NCBI GenBank assembly: GCA_023091735.1
Contig: JALKBU010000006.1
Coordinates: 1-64,000, forward strand
Direction of reading: 5' to 3'
Origin: Trichomonas tenax
Lineage: Eukaryota > Parabasalia > Trichomonadida > Trichomonadidae
Length of the DNA stretch: 64,000 nt
Shown here: positions 29,625 through 39,678 of the stretch, piece after piece
Numbering within the stretch: the first letter of the stretch is position 1
How the letters are laid out: each line of letters begins with the position of its first letter
Notes under the pieces: generated by a model
Seen by the model: only the letters and a program-made list of their open reading frames with translations
Told to the model about the DNA's origin: nothing
The model's database searches: none
Program-made: the position numbers and the translations under genes

Positions 29625-31946
29625 TCAATTAAGTGAAGATTTTGCTTTTTCTGCTTCATAGTCTTTGATGACTTTCTGGACAATATTTGTGAGTTGAAGG
29701 ATCTGATGATATTGTGGGGTTCTACGTTCAGCACGTGCTTGTCTCTCTTGATCTCTCCTTTTAAGTAACAATGCCTTTCTGTTTTTCTCATAAATTGAAA
29801 TGATTTGTTCGCTATTCTGTGATTGCGAAAGCATTGTTTGCTGCTGTTGTTGAACCAAAAGTGCAGCTTGCTGCTCCGCAGTTCTTGATGTGATAAGCTT
29901 TGGAAGGCGTGATGTAACAGCTGGAGTAGACATTTCTCTCACTGTTGTAGCGCTTGACGTTTCAGCTGGTTTGACTTGTGACCAGAAGAACAACTCTCCA
30001 TCCCACTGTAAGGAAACCCATCTATCACTCTTTGGTGTTGAGTAAATTCCAACAATCAAGTCATTATGTCCAATAAATATCGCTTTCTCTTCGCGTGTAT
30101 TCAAGGATATAAGCCTGATTGTCTTATCATCTGTAGCAATAAGGACTGTATTAAATGGTGCAGGGGCAAGAGCAGTTACAAAGCATGGTGAAGTGGAGAA
30201 GACAAAGGTTGCAGCTCCAAGGACATTGGAAGTGTGCCAGCCTCTGATATATCCATCTGTTGATGAGCAGATAATCATATCTTCCATCTGGGAAAGCACG
30301 CAATAGGAGATAGAGCCAAATTGGGTGTGATCAATCAACATAACTTCTTTGATATCGTTCTTTGAGACTTGCCATTGTCTCATATAACCTTTGGAGTCGC
30401 AAGTATACATCTCACTTGTGTTCTTAAGAATAACTGCAGCTGTAACTGTGTTGTCGTGAATTCTCTCGCGCTGCAAAAGTTTCTCAAGTTTGTCCTGGCA
30501 ATCCCAATAAGCCATTGACAATTCATCTCCTGCAAATGTAATTGCTTTGGAGTTGATTACTAAAATCTGAGTTATCTTCGCGTTTTCTGTATGAATACTT
30601 GTTAAATTCCTAATTTCAGAAAGACAAACACTCATAAAGTTTCCATTCTTGAAACCAATCAATAAGCAAAGTTCTGGATAAAGGAATTCAAAGCTAGATG
30701 CATCTGACATTCCAAGCATGACATCAGAAAGATACAAATATGTTGAGCTTTGACGAAGAGCATAAATTGATGATCCTCCAACGAAAATATTTGTTCCTGG
30801 TGCAACCATAGAGTTGTTTGGACGCTTGGAAACAGTCTGAACAGAAACAGTTCTCTTCTTTGTATTCGTTACTGGTGTTGGAATCATATCATCTGTGAAA
30901 ATGAAACCAGAAAATGCTGTGACGCCTTTATCCCGCATCTTATATCTGAATAAGTATGCAGAGTTAGACCATTTCCAAGAGTACACGTATTTATGGTTCA
31001 CAATAGCTGTAACACGTGTATTAAGGCCATCTCCAAGAATGACTTCAAAGTTAGCCTTAGAAGAGCCTGCTAGTGGAAGATCTTTAAACATCTGGAAATT
31101 GCCGGAAATATCTGTATTTTGGTGTCTTTGATCGATAATATGGATGTTTCCATCTTTTGAAGCAATCCAAACGAGCTGCATAGCATCGTCCATGTAAATA
31201 GATTGAACACCGCCTAACATGTTATCAGCAATTGATCCTAAGTACAATCCTTCAACAGAAAACGTCTTTATTGACCCTGTTAAGTCTCCAACAACGAATG
31301 ACTGTTGTGACATTTCAGCATATAAAGCTGACGGTGTAGTCGATAATTTTGTCACGCTTTTTGAGACTGTCAAATCCATTAACTGTGTTGTAGCAACTGT
31401 GTGATCGTACGAGCATGAAAATAAACGTCTTTGGAATCCAGCGAGTTTGTGAATAATATCCGTGTGAATTTTAGCTGATTGACGAAGTGTAAATGGACAA
31501 GAGTCACCATTTGCGACAAGCTGTGACATAATTGTTGGAGAAAGTTCGAATGTTACAATTTCTCCTTCAAGGCCGATTGCTAAAATTTCGTTTTCTTCAT
31601 TAAAGTAAATAGAATATATTGGAGATGGCGTTTTTGCGTATTTAGACTTTCCTTTGATGTGCTGGTATCGGTGAACCATTGTTGTTCCGTGCCAAGTAAT
31701 GATGCAGCCATCGTATCCGCACGAGAAAAGTAAATCATAGCGGGAAGAATATGCGAAACCTGTAATCTTACCTGTGTGCCCTTGTTGTTTCAGCCGATCT
31801 GGTGGAAGTTTCCTAAATAAAGTTGAAGTTTGGGTATTCCAAACACGAATTTCGAAATCCTCGTTACCGACATACAGATACTTGTCGTACTGAAGACTTG
31901 CTGTCGTATTATGGATTGAAAAAGCAGAATCTAACACCCAACTCAT
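29625..31946 (-). CDS. WD40-repeat protein with C-terminal coiled coil
   Basis: The 773-residue protein has repeated beta-blade patterns (G-H-T-G-K-I-T near 60; I-R-V-W, I-I-T-W-H, I-R-G-W-H and I-R-L-I blade ends) spread over about residues 10-650. This suggests two seven-bladed propellers in tandem. A Gln-rich linker and a basic coiled-coil C-terminus (about 705-770) follow. Start: the first ATG in the frame is at 31946, reading MSWVLDS; upstream codons lack ATG. The family is not identified; tandem propeller plus coiled coil is common among scaffold proteins of cilia, RNA processing and trafficking. It is convergent with the decayed GT61 copy. Confidence 0.8.
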   Translation of the reverse strand: MSWVLDSAFSIHNTTASLQYDKYLYVGNEDFEIRVWNTQTSTLFRKLPPDRLKQQGHTGKITGFAYSSRYDLLFSCGYDGCIITWHGTTMVHRYQHIKGKSKYAKTPSPIYSIYFNEENEILAIGLEGEIVTFELSPTIMSQLVANGDSCPFTLRQSAKIHTDIIHKLAGFQRRLFSCSYDHTVATTQLMDLTVSKSVTKLSTTPSALYAEMSQQSFVVGDLTGSIKTFSVEGLYLGSIADNMLGGVQSIYMDDAMQLVWIASKDGNIHIIDQRHQNTDISGNFQMFKDLPLAGSSKANFEVILGDGLNTRVTAIVNHKYVYSWKWSNSAYLFRYKMRDKGVTAFSGFIFTDDMIPTPVTNTKKRTVSVQTVSKRPNNSMVAPGTNIFVGGSSIYALRQSSTYLYLSDVMLGMSDASSFEFLYPELCLLIGFKNGNFMSVCLSEIRNLTSIHTENAKITQILVINSKAITFAGDELSMAYWDCQDKLEKLLQRERIHDNTVTAAVILKNTSEMYTCDSKGYMRQWQVSKNDIKEVMLIDHTQFGSISYCVLSQMEDMIICSSTDGYIRGWHTSNVLGAATFVFSTSPCFVTALAPAPFNTVLIATDDKTIRLISLNTREEKAIFIGHNDLIVGIYSTPKSDRWVSLQWDGELFFWSQVKPAETSSATTVREMSTPAVTSRLPKLITSRTAEQQAALLVQQQQQTMLSQSQNSEQIISIYEKNRKALLLKRRDQERQARAERRTPQYHQILQLTNIVQKVIKDYEAEKAKSSLN

Positions 31947-32131
31947 ATTATTTTTGAAAAAACGAACAATTATTTTTGCCACGTAAATTTATTTATGTCA
32001 AAAAATCTCACATTTTAGAATTTATTCTAACACTTGTTACAATGATCACACCAACTGGATGCTCAATGGGAATTATATTTGTTCAGTTTGTAATGCTTAA
32101 TGTTAATTTTATCAATATATACACAATCTAT

Positions 32132-32941
32132 TTATTCATCGCTCTCTTCCTCATCATCTTCATCATCATTATCTGGGTAAAGCGTTTCCCCACAATCTAC
32201 TACAATTTGACTACCATTCACCCCTTTAGAGAAATCTGAGAAAAGAAACTCTAACGTATTAGCAACTCCATCAATAGAGACAAGGCGACCTAAAACAGTT
32301 GCCTTCACATGTTCTTTATAAAATTCTTCTAATTCTTCCTTTGTTTCAAAATACTCATTATGGAACTTTGTTGCAATCAAGCCAGGGGCAACAGAGTTAA
32401 TCCTAACATTTGAACCTAAAAATTCATGTGATTTTTCTTTGCAATATTTGGAAAGCGCTGCCTTAGTTGTACAATAGCCAGTGCCACATTCTAGCGGATG
32501 AAAAGAGTTAGTGCTTGATACAAATACTGCTGAACAGTTTGATGAAAGATTGCATGCTTCAAATGTTGCTACAGCTGAAATAAAATTGATATTTATAACT
32601 TTGGATATGTCTGAATTCATTTGTAGATACGAAACTTGGTCCATAGAACCGCATGTTCCAGGACAAAATAGATAATAATCAATCTTTATATTGGAAAATT
32701 GAGTATATTTAGAATTAAATTCTTCGATACCTTTACTTGATGAAAAGTCGACAATAATCGAGTGGAATTTTGTTTGTGTATCTTTAAATTCACATTTAAT
32801 TTTTTCCAAATTTTTAGAATTGCGTCCTGTCATTATGATATTAGATATTCCGTGTGCAGCTAGTCTATTTATCATCTCCTTTCCTATTTCTGATGTCGCT
32901 CCAACAATGAATGCTGACTTTTCAGTGCAATCACCCAACAT
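32132..32941 (-). CDS. Short-chain dehydrogenase/reductase (SDR)
   Basis: In this 269-residue protein (from ATG 32941) the Rossmann motif is G-A-T-S-E-I-G (14-20), a variant of T-G-x3-G-x-G. The catalytic site is complete: Ser142/143 in V-S-S-T and Y156-x3-K160 in Y-C-T-T-K. N-R-I-N-S-V-A-P-G-type sequence after the active site (V-R-I-N-S-V-A-P-G-L) is typical of classical SDRs. It should be an NAD(P)H-dependent oxidoreductase; substrate unknown. The C-terminus carries an unusual 15-residue Asp/Glu-rich tail. Upstream in the same frame there is open but ATG-poor sequence with a decayed coding look (see next entry), so the exact start is a judgement. Confidence 0.85.
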   Translation of the reverse strand: MLGDCTEKSAFIVGATSEIGKEMINRLAAHGISNIIMTGRNSKNLEKIKCEFKDTQTKFHSIIVDFSSSKGIEEFNSKYTQFSNIKIDYYLFCPGTCGSMDQVSYLQMNSDISKVININFISAVATFEACNLSSNCSAVFVSSTNSFHPLECGTGYCTTKAALSKYCKEKSHEFLGSNVRINSVAPGLIATKFHNEYFETKEELEEFYKEHVKATVLGRLVSIDGVANTLEFLFSDFSKGVNGSQIVVDCGETLYPDNDDEDDEEESDE

Positions 32942-32986
32942 CAAAAAAATACATAATCGATAATTGATGTACATTCTTGCTTTCAT

Positions 32987-33237
32987 TTGAGCCTTCTTTT
33001 CATCATCCTTCTTGGCTGCTGCATGTTTAGATGACTCAGAACTTGCAGATATAGACTTGGATGATTCTTCTTCTAGGACTTCTTTTCTTCTTGCTTCTTC
33101 GACGAATGAGTCAAGGCTGTGGACACCGCTTTTGCTACTGGTGATCCACGAGACTGCGTAATAATATCAAAGCGTGTAGAGCTGTTCTTACCATCCTTTG
33201 TTGGAGTAAGATTCGTAGTTGTAGCATTATATAGCAT
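32987..33237 (-). pseudogene. Frameshifted Lys/Ser-rich coding relic upstream of the SDR
   Basis: An ATG at 33237 begins a 54-codon frame with protein-like sequence. About 40 codons in, a second frame (the SDR frame) takes over with charged, Ser- and Lys-rich sequence (V-E-E-A-R-R-K...K-K-D-D-E-K-K) running into the SDR reading frame. One shift would join the two. It may be the dead remains of a small basic protein or an N-terminal extension of the SDR. Confidence 0.35.
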
Positions 33238-33380
33238 TGGAAGTATATCGTTTAATTAACAATTTGAAGAAATAACATTTGTTGAACATTGCCATTATTA
33301 TTAATATATGCATTTTCATTAATACAAGTATTGTTATGAAATTAGAGTCTTTAATAATAAAATTAGAACATATAAGAAAA

Positions 33381-35060
33381 TTAATGAACTGTAACATCAA
33401 GCTCTTGCATTTCGCCCATATCAGTGAGCTTATCAGCATCAATAACATCCTCGCTGATTTCCTTAAGAAGGACACACAGTCTATAAATCTCTTGTTTCAG
33501 CATTTCCTGTCTAGCAATATCAACAACTGATCTAAGTTTAGCGAACTGTCCCTTTATTGCCTGCTTCTCCTCAGCTTCATTTGCCAAGTTGACGACTGTC
33601 TTATAAAGTGCGATGTAGCCAGGGCAGCCTGCACACATATCAACATTGAGTGTCATCCTTGGCTCCTTGATCAGGATCTCTGGCATTGGGTCTGGTGTGA
33701 TCAAGTGCTCTGTTGTGACGTGGTTTGATTCTATATCAAAGAACTTGAAGAATTCATTTTCATCAAGAGCTGCGATGAAGAATGGGCAATTCTTTAGAGC
33801 CTTGTTCAAAGCTGCTGGCATCGAGATTGGCTTTTGAGCGTTGAATTTTTCTGGTGCTTCAACAGCAAGGCAGCAGCAATCATAGTGGTCCAACACATAT
33901 ACAGCACAGTTATATCCGAAGCACTTTGCAATATTATCTGGAAGCAAAAACATCAGATTAACGAAGTCTTCGAATCCATCAGGGTTATTCCATGCTCTGT
34001 GTAATTGTGATGCAATTTGCTGAACTAATGTTGTTGGGAATCCAGGGAATCTCTGCAAAACAGGTGGAATAGATGGCATCATTGGCATTTCGATCAAAGA
34101 ATTCATAAATTGTTGAACCTGACCAACAACAGGGGTATACTTCATATTTGATGCTCTAAGGGATGCCAATGTTGCAGAAACTATTAATCCATAAAGTTTT
34201 GAAATATCTTCAATATAAATTTGCTGCAATTGCCAGTTGATGGGAAAGATTAAGTAATGCAAAACTTCTTGAGATAACAAAAGCTTTTGATTGAATAACG
34301 AAACGATCGAGTGCAACAAAGTCGTTTTTCCAGATTGCGGTGGGCCAGTAAAAGTGAATCTGCAGTTATCTGGAGTAAGGCCCTTGAGAAGCTCCATCGC
34401 AACTTGTGTTGTCTGTTGGCCCAAAGGAGTATCACTGATGATGCTTGTAGGTCCAATGAATTGAGAAAGAAGTGAATCTTCAACAAGGAATTGATTTGTA
34501 TCATCAGAGAGCTTCTGGAGAGCTTGGGCACATGGAAGTTGTGATTTATGTGCTGGAGAAAGAGATGAATATAAACTCAGAAGTGAATCGCGAAGATTTT
34601 CCTTCACTGTGTTCTGCGATGCTGCAATTGCGATATGCTGATAAGAATCATCTGGCTTAGCTTTGTATTCTGGCTGTGGTACAATTGGCAAAGTTTTTTT
34701 TCCTGCTAAGTATGTTTTTGGAAGCCTAGTCTTGTAGATAGGCTGCTCTGACTCATCTGGAGCTGGTGCTGTGCAGGAAATATATAATTTCATATCGGGC
34801 TGAATTTGAGAATATTCAGTAATCAATTTGTTTTGTTCGTTGAAGATCTGCTGTGCTGGGCGCTTAAGTCCGAGCGATTTTGTTGCGAGTTTTAGGAATG
34901 GTTCAATTGATTCCGGATTTTTATTATCTTGTTTTGGAATTTTGGCAAAAACAGGATCCTCATCACGGAAATCGAATTTGAAGAATTGCACACCTTTGGT
35001 ATCACCTCCTTTTGTCGAGGTTGGTATCTTTGGCTGCCTCAAAGAACGAGGAGTTTGCAT
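33381..35060 (-). CDS. Doublecortin-like domain fused to a P-loop NTPase
   Basis: The protein has 559 residues. Residues about 24-98 follow the doublecortin/ubiquitin-like pattern: a V-Q-F-F-K-F strand, a helix with K-L-A-T-K-S-L-G-L, an I-F-N-E-Q-N-K-L-I hairpin and a K-L-Y-I-S-C last strand. DCX domains bind microtubules. A linker follows, then a P-loop domain with Walker A G-P-P-Q-S-G-K-T (239-246) and a possible Walker B in the V-Y-V-L-D-H-Y strand. The C-terminus is a helical segment. The layout suggests a microtubule-associated NTPase. The DCX call is by pattern only, the P-loop call is firm. The gene starts at the first ATG after an A-rich leader. Confidence 0.7.
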   Translation of the reverse strand: MQTPRSLRQPKIPTSTKGGDTKGVQFFKFDFRDEDPVFAKIPKQDNKNPESIEPFLKLATKSLGLKRPAQQIFNEQNKLITEYSQIQPDMKLYISCTAPAPDESEQPIYKTRLPKTYLAGKKTLPIVPQPEYKAKPDDSYQHIAIAASQNTVKENLRDSLLSLYSSLSPAHKSQLPCAQALQKLSDDTNQFLVEDSLLSQFIGPTSIISDTPLGQQTTQVAMELLKGLTPDNCRFTFTGPPQSGKTTLLHSIVSLFNQKLLLSQEVLHYLIFPINWQLQQIYIEDISKLYGLIVSATLASLRASNMKYTPVVGQVQQFMNSLIEMPMMPSIPPVLQRFPGFPTTLVQQIASQLHRAWNNPDGFEDFVNLMFLLPDNIAKCFGYNCAVYVLDHYDCCCLAVEAPEKFNAQKPISMPAALNKALKNCPFFIAALDENEFFKFFDIESNHVTTEHLITPDPMPEILIKEPRMTLNVDMCAGCPGYIALYKTVVNLANEAEEKQAIKGQFAKLRSVVDIARQEMLKQEIYRLCVLLKEISEDVIDADKLTDMGEMQELDVTVH

Positions 35061-36069
35061 TTTTTTTTATTTGTAAACTGACGTTTTCCTATTTTTCTTC
35101 AATGAGAGGGTCAATAGGGCACACATTGTCATTGCATTTGAATATTGGACCAATTTGTAATAATTTGAAATCTTTATCACCAATTTTGGATGGATTTTGA
35201 AATATTGTGGAAATGAAAATGCAATTCGATCCTTAATGATGCAATGCTAATATATTACAGGAATTAAAGTGAATCAACAACAAGATTAAAACAAGAAATT
35301 CGCAAAAGAATGTCAAATTAAACATTCATTGGACAAACGAGTAGCTATTGGATAAAAGAGTTTGATTAAATTATGTGCTGCAATCATGTATAATGATAGA
35401 AAGGAGTAATGAAACAATATTTGAAAGAATTTTTCAAATAGATACATTCATACATTTGGAATGTGCAAATATAATACCAGCAAATTTCTATATCAGTACA
35501 TATCAATATGCGGTATACTTAAATCATATATTTGGATGTTTTTATAATTCATGAGTTTTATAACAGCATCTATTACGAACAAGTACGCTTATTGGTCAAT
35601 GAGATCATGATATTGGTTTTCAAGGTGATAAACATTTGAAAATTTATTATTTTTTTTTTTTGAAATCACCTCTTCAACTTTCGAAATAGATCAACAATAC
35701 CCGAGCTTCAGTGGCTACATGCGAGCATAAATTATTCAGAAGGAAATGAATGTATTCCGGAACCAACAAAGTGTTATATCGAAAACAAAAGATTGCCGAA
35801 ATGTCAAAAATAGAGCAAAATAAAACAATATTGGATTTATAATTTGGCATACCTAGAAAATGTTTTTGCAAAAGATTGAGCAAAATTGACTTTGCAAAAT
35901 GTGAAAAGATTTTCAAAATTATCAAGGAAAGGGTTGCCTGTTTAGATTCAATTTGACATAGACTAGAGTTTTATGATCCATGCAAAATAAGTGGGTTATA
36001 TGAATATTCTGAATTTTCGATAAAATCGGAATAAGGTGAAAGCTATTTTTAAACCAATTATCTGTCACG
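35061..36069. other. AT-rich flank left of the transposon
   Basis: No gene seen. A T-run lies at about 35648-35661. Open frames here are short, AT-driven and unconvincing. Confidence 0.5.
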
Positions 36070-36287
36070 TACCGAAAGTTGTCATGAAAAAGTGATATTA
36101 TCTGACATGTAAAGTAGTCAGATTCACCAGTTTTATTTGTCAAAATATCAATATTTTTTGACATGTAAAGCCCTATGCTCATTCAAATTATGTATTAGTT
36201 TTTATTTCAAAATCGCGTCTGACGGGAAGAACTGGGGACTACATTGACACAGGTACCACGCATGTTAGTAGCTAAACTCACAGATCT

Positions 36288-36580
36288 TCCTTTCATACGC
36301 CATCATTAAGAAATCAAGCATTTCCACTTCAGAATGCCTCTGAATAGCAAAATTAAATGCTTGATTGGGACAGGTAGCCAAAATTCTAGCAATCGAATCC
36401 ACAGTTCTTCCTTTCAGACGCGATTTTCGAAATAATCAGGTATTTACTCTACAGAATGACTATGAAAAGCAAATCTGTGTGCTTGATTGATACTGGTAGC
36501 TATAATCATATCTATCCAGCACATATTTTTACCTTTCAGTGCTTATATTTAGATAATCAAATGCATTTACAAATCAAAGC
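36288..36580. repeat. Tandem diverged ~122-bp units in the left end of the transposon
   Basis: CTTCCTTTCA (36288 and 36411) and TTACCTTTCA (about 36531) start three successive copies, each followed about 70 nt later by GCTTGATTG and then by GGTAGC in the first two. An inverted partial copy of the same unit sits at 36204-36240. Confidence 0.65.
36357..36467. repeat. Left inner terminal inverted repeat
   Basis: Near-perfect inverted match to 38583-38695, including the shared stretch TTTCAGACGCGATTTTCGAA. Confidence 0.8.
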
Positions 36581-37076
36581 TATGATTTGCCATGCTTCCA
36601 CAAAATATGTTTCTATCTGTTTGATTGCATATTCCGGTTTCAATATAAAAAAGATAATTATTTTAATTTATATATTATTTAACCAGGATAGTACTATGAT
36701 TACAATGGTTTATAGTTGTTGTTACTTTATAAGCTATTCTATCAATTCAGATTGAATAATGTTATAAATCTGCAAGATTTAATTGCGACAAAACAACATT
36801 TAATAACCATGAATCACAGAGAGTACTTTGCATGTTATACACAATATGATCATTAGAGGATTATAATCATTCTGATAATAAAATGTGGAGACAAATAATA
36901 TTGATTGATGCAATATCAAAATGATGAACATATTTTTACTAATTAATGTAATATGTTCAAATGCAAATTTAGATTGACTTAATTGCAATGTGGAACATAT
37001 GGTTTCGACGAAAATAATTTTTAATTATAAACGCATGATGTAAACATCACAAATTTTTAAAAGTGCTATTTTTTTG

Positions 37077-38171
37077 ATGTCGTCTCGCTTATGCGTCAAT
37101 GATATCCCTAAGGATTAGGCCGAAAATGCAATTGTACATATCAATTCAGGTCACAAGTATGAAGAAGTGCTCCATAATGTTCCAGTTGCTTCAGGTGAAC
37201 ATATATCTTATATTTCTCGCAACTTTTTCAAAAAAATTTGCACTCATTATAATCTTGAACTTCAAGGTCTCAAAGGACGTCCAAGTGTTCCAATTGATCC
37301 TATTATTGAACAATCTTATATCAATCTTGCCGAAGTTCATGGAAAAATGGGAATTAACAAAATGATGAAAAAGATCAAGAATGATATTGTTGTTGTCGAT
37401 GAGAACAAAAATAAATTCAATGAAATGCAATCTTCAATCAACATTCACCTTCTTAACCCATTGTCTCAGCTTAAGTCAGTCATCTATCTTGATATTGACA
37501 CACCAGTTCCTCCATACAGAATGGGCAGAAAAATTTATGATAAGAATTTCAGAGAACCAGAAATCATCATTTCAGAAAACGAAGAAGAAGAACACATTAC
37601 AAGCTATGTTGCAAGTTATTGCTTTGAAGTTCTCCATGCTGACATTCATTATTATCACAAACAGCGTGGAGATTACCTCTATGCAATCATTGATGATCGC
37701 TCACGTTTTCTACTCGACTATGAATTCATGGATCATAAAATTGCAATTAAGACATAGCAGGTTGCTTAGAGGTCAATGGTAGCACTTGGAAAATCTCCCT
37801 ACGCATTTTGGGTGGACAATGGTTGCGAAAATAAGGGTGAATTTATCAGAAATTGCACAGATAAAGGAATTCAAATAATAAATATTGATCCTTACAAGGC
37901 CCGCCAAAATGGTAAAATAGAAAGGTGGTGGCCTTTAGCAGTGTCACATGCGAAGTGCAGAAACCAACTCAGACAATAGGTTATCAATTATAACAACACT
38001 CCACATGATTCACACCCGATAAATCTACGAACAAAGGTTCCATACACTCCGAAGCAATTCCTTCTATAGGAACATGGGGATTGGTGGATTGATGATAAGG
38101 AACCGATATGGATTGTTGATGGAGTCATCAAGAATCTCGGAGAAAGCATTATTCAAAGACATTCACATTAA
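37077..38171 (+). pseudogene. DDE/rve-type integrase interrupted by five TAG codons
   Basis: The frame from ATG 37077 to TAA 38169-38171 (364 codons) needs no frameshift. It is interrupted at 37116, 37755, 37767, 37977 and 38067, each time by TAG. The integrase core is visible: H-A-D-I-H-Y-Y (first Asp), W-V-D-N-G-C-E-N-K-G (second Asp) and Q-N-G-K-I-E-R-W-W (Glu), then a Y-N-N-T-P-H segment typical of retroviral-type integrase cores. The N-terminal 180 residues would hold DNA-binding helices. It would cut and paste the surrounding element; as read with the standard code it is dead. All five TAG are one C-to-T change from CAG (Gln). Confidence 0.8.
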
Positions 38172-38582
38172 ATTAATTCGAATAAAAATTAATTTTTAAT
38201 AAATATTTTATAAGTTTTTTTATGTATATAAAGCCTATATCCACAATCCACATCTATATTATATATTATTTATATACATATTATATATATACAAACATAT
38301 ATGTTTAATGCCTGGTAATTGTTGAAAAAATTTTTTCATGAATACATTACACCGATCAATCATATTTGTTTCTCATTATAAGCAAAATTTATAAATTGAT
38401 CAAGTTTATAATAAAGCTCCAATAATCATGCAACACATAGAATATAGACTGGCAATGAAAGTGAAAAACTATCCGATCTTCATCATAAATTTTGATCAAT
38501 ATCGAATTTATTAAAATTATAACTGAAGATAATATAAAGAGAAATTGTATAATTGCATAAGAGTAATTTATATATTCGAACC

Positions 38583-38695
38583 TTTCATAGTCATTCTGTA
38601 GAGTAAATACCTGATTATTTCGAAAATCGCGTCTGAAAGGAAGAACTGTGGACTAAATTGCTAGCATTTTGGCTACCAGTGCCAATGAAGCACTT
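38583..38695. repeat. Right inner terminal inverted repeat
   Basis: Inverted copy of the 36357-36467 repeat; only scattered mismatches. Confidence 0.8.
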
Positions 38696-38854
38696 AATTT
38701 TTCTTTTCAAAGTAAATTTAAACAAATATAGGATATCATTCTTCCAATAATCATTTATAATCACATGCCACGTAAATATTTATTGATCAAATATTTATAT
38801 TTACATGCCAGATAATGTCACTTTTGTATCACTTTTTCGTGACAACTTTCGGTA

Positions 38855-39678
38855 AGCAACATTAAACCAATTATCAATCAGATAATAAACAGTATAGGAT
38901 ATATACATTAATATACTTTGAATATATAATAAAAGGAGGCAGAAAAATCCTTCTTGACATATCGTTTTTATCAATTCAATTTTGGGTTAAATGCATTTTA
39001 TGCTGTTATGAATGAAGATCACCAACAATATCGATAAGAATTTTGAAAAACCCAAGTTTAATAAGAATCTAGCAAATCGTATTTTCTTTTGAAAATAATA
39101 GGAAGCAAGAATTATGTTCATATTAAATTTCATGTTTACTAATTGAATCATTCAAGAAAAAATGCTATGAAAAGTCAACTTTACAAGATTATAAAGAGAA
39201 TTGTTAAATTAGGGTGTTTTATTTGAGAGTGTTAACAAAATGTAAATAACAATTGAAAAATATGAATACATTCAAAATTTTGAATAAATTCAATCACGAA
39301 AGTTAGCAGTCCATATAGCAATCAGTATGTTTGACGATTCTAAAAATGATATGAACCACAGCGTTTTTATCAAATTTTGTGTTCAATTTTTTGACAACCA
39401 AAAAATATATGAACATAATGTTATTATATAGTTTAATGTATTTTTTGATATTTCAATACTATCTGAAATATTGAACTCAATACAATTTTTTCAAAGTTTT
39501 ATTAATTCAATTTATTCATTCATTCTTGTATTGCACTTTGTACCATATAGGAGTCTTACCGATGCCATTTCCTCCTCAAAATTTTCAAAAACTTTATTAT
39601 TTATGTTAACCATTATACCCAGATCAATAATTAATCAAGATTTAGATTTCTATTGAATTATTTGTTATTTTTTGTTTG
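38855..39678. other. AT-rich flank right of the transposon
   Basis: No gene seen. Simple AT-rich sequence leading to the broken kinase. Confidence 0.5.

Larger units (their letters stand above)
36070..38854. mobile_element. DDE-integrase DNA transposon with nested terminal inverted repeats
   Basis: An element of about 2.8 kb. Outer inverted match: TACCGAAAGTTGTCA-type sequence at 36070-36097 against 38827-38854. Inner, stronger inverted match: about 36349-36467 against 38583-38703, near-identical for some 110 bp. Inside lies one integrase-like frame (37077-38171). Tandem diverged units of about 122 bp occur in the left end. The layout recalls eukaryotic IS481-like or Ginger-type elements, or a deleted Maverick; I cannot choose among them. 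Target-site duplications were not resolved because the ends are diffuse. Confidence 0.75.

Noticed and set aside
38220..38310. TA-rich stretch as a possible origin or microsatellite
   Set aside because: Irregular, short, and typical of AT-rich spacer; no further evidence.
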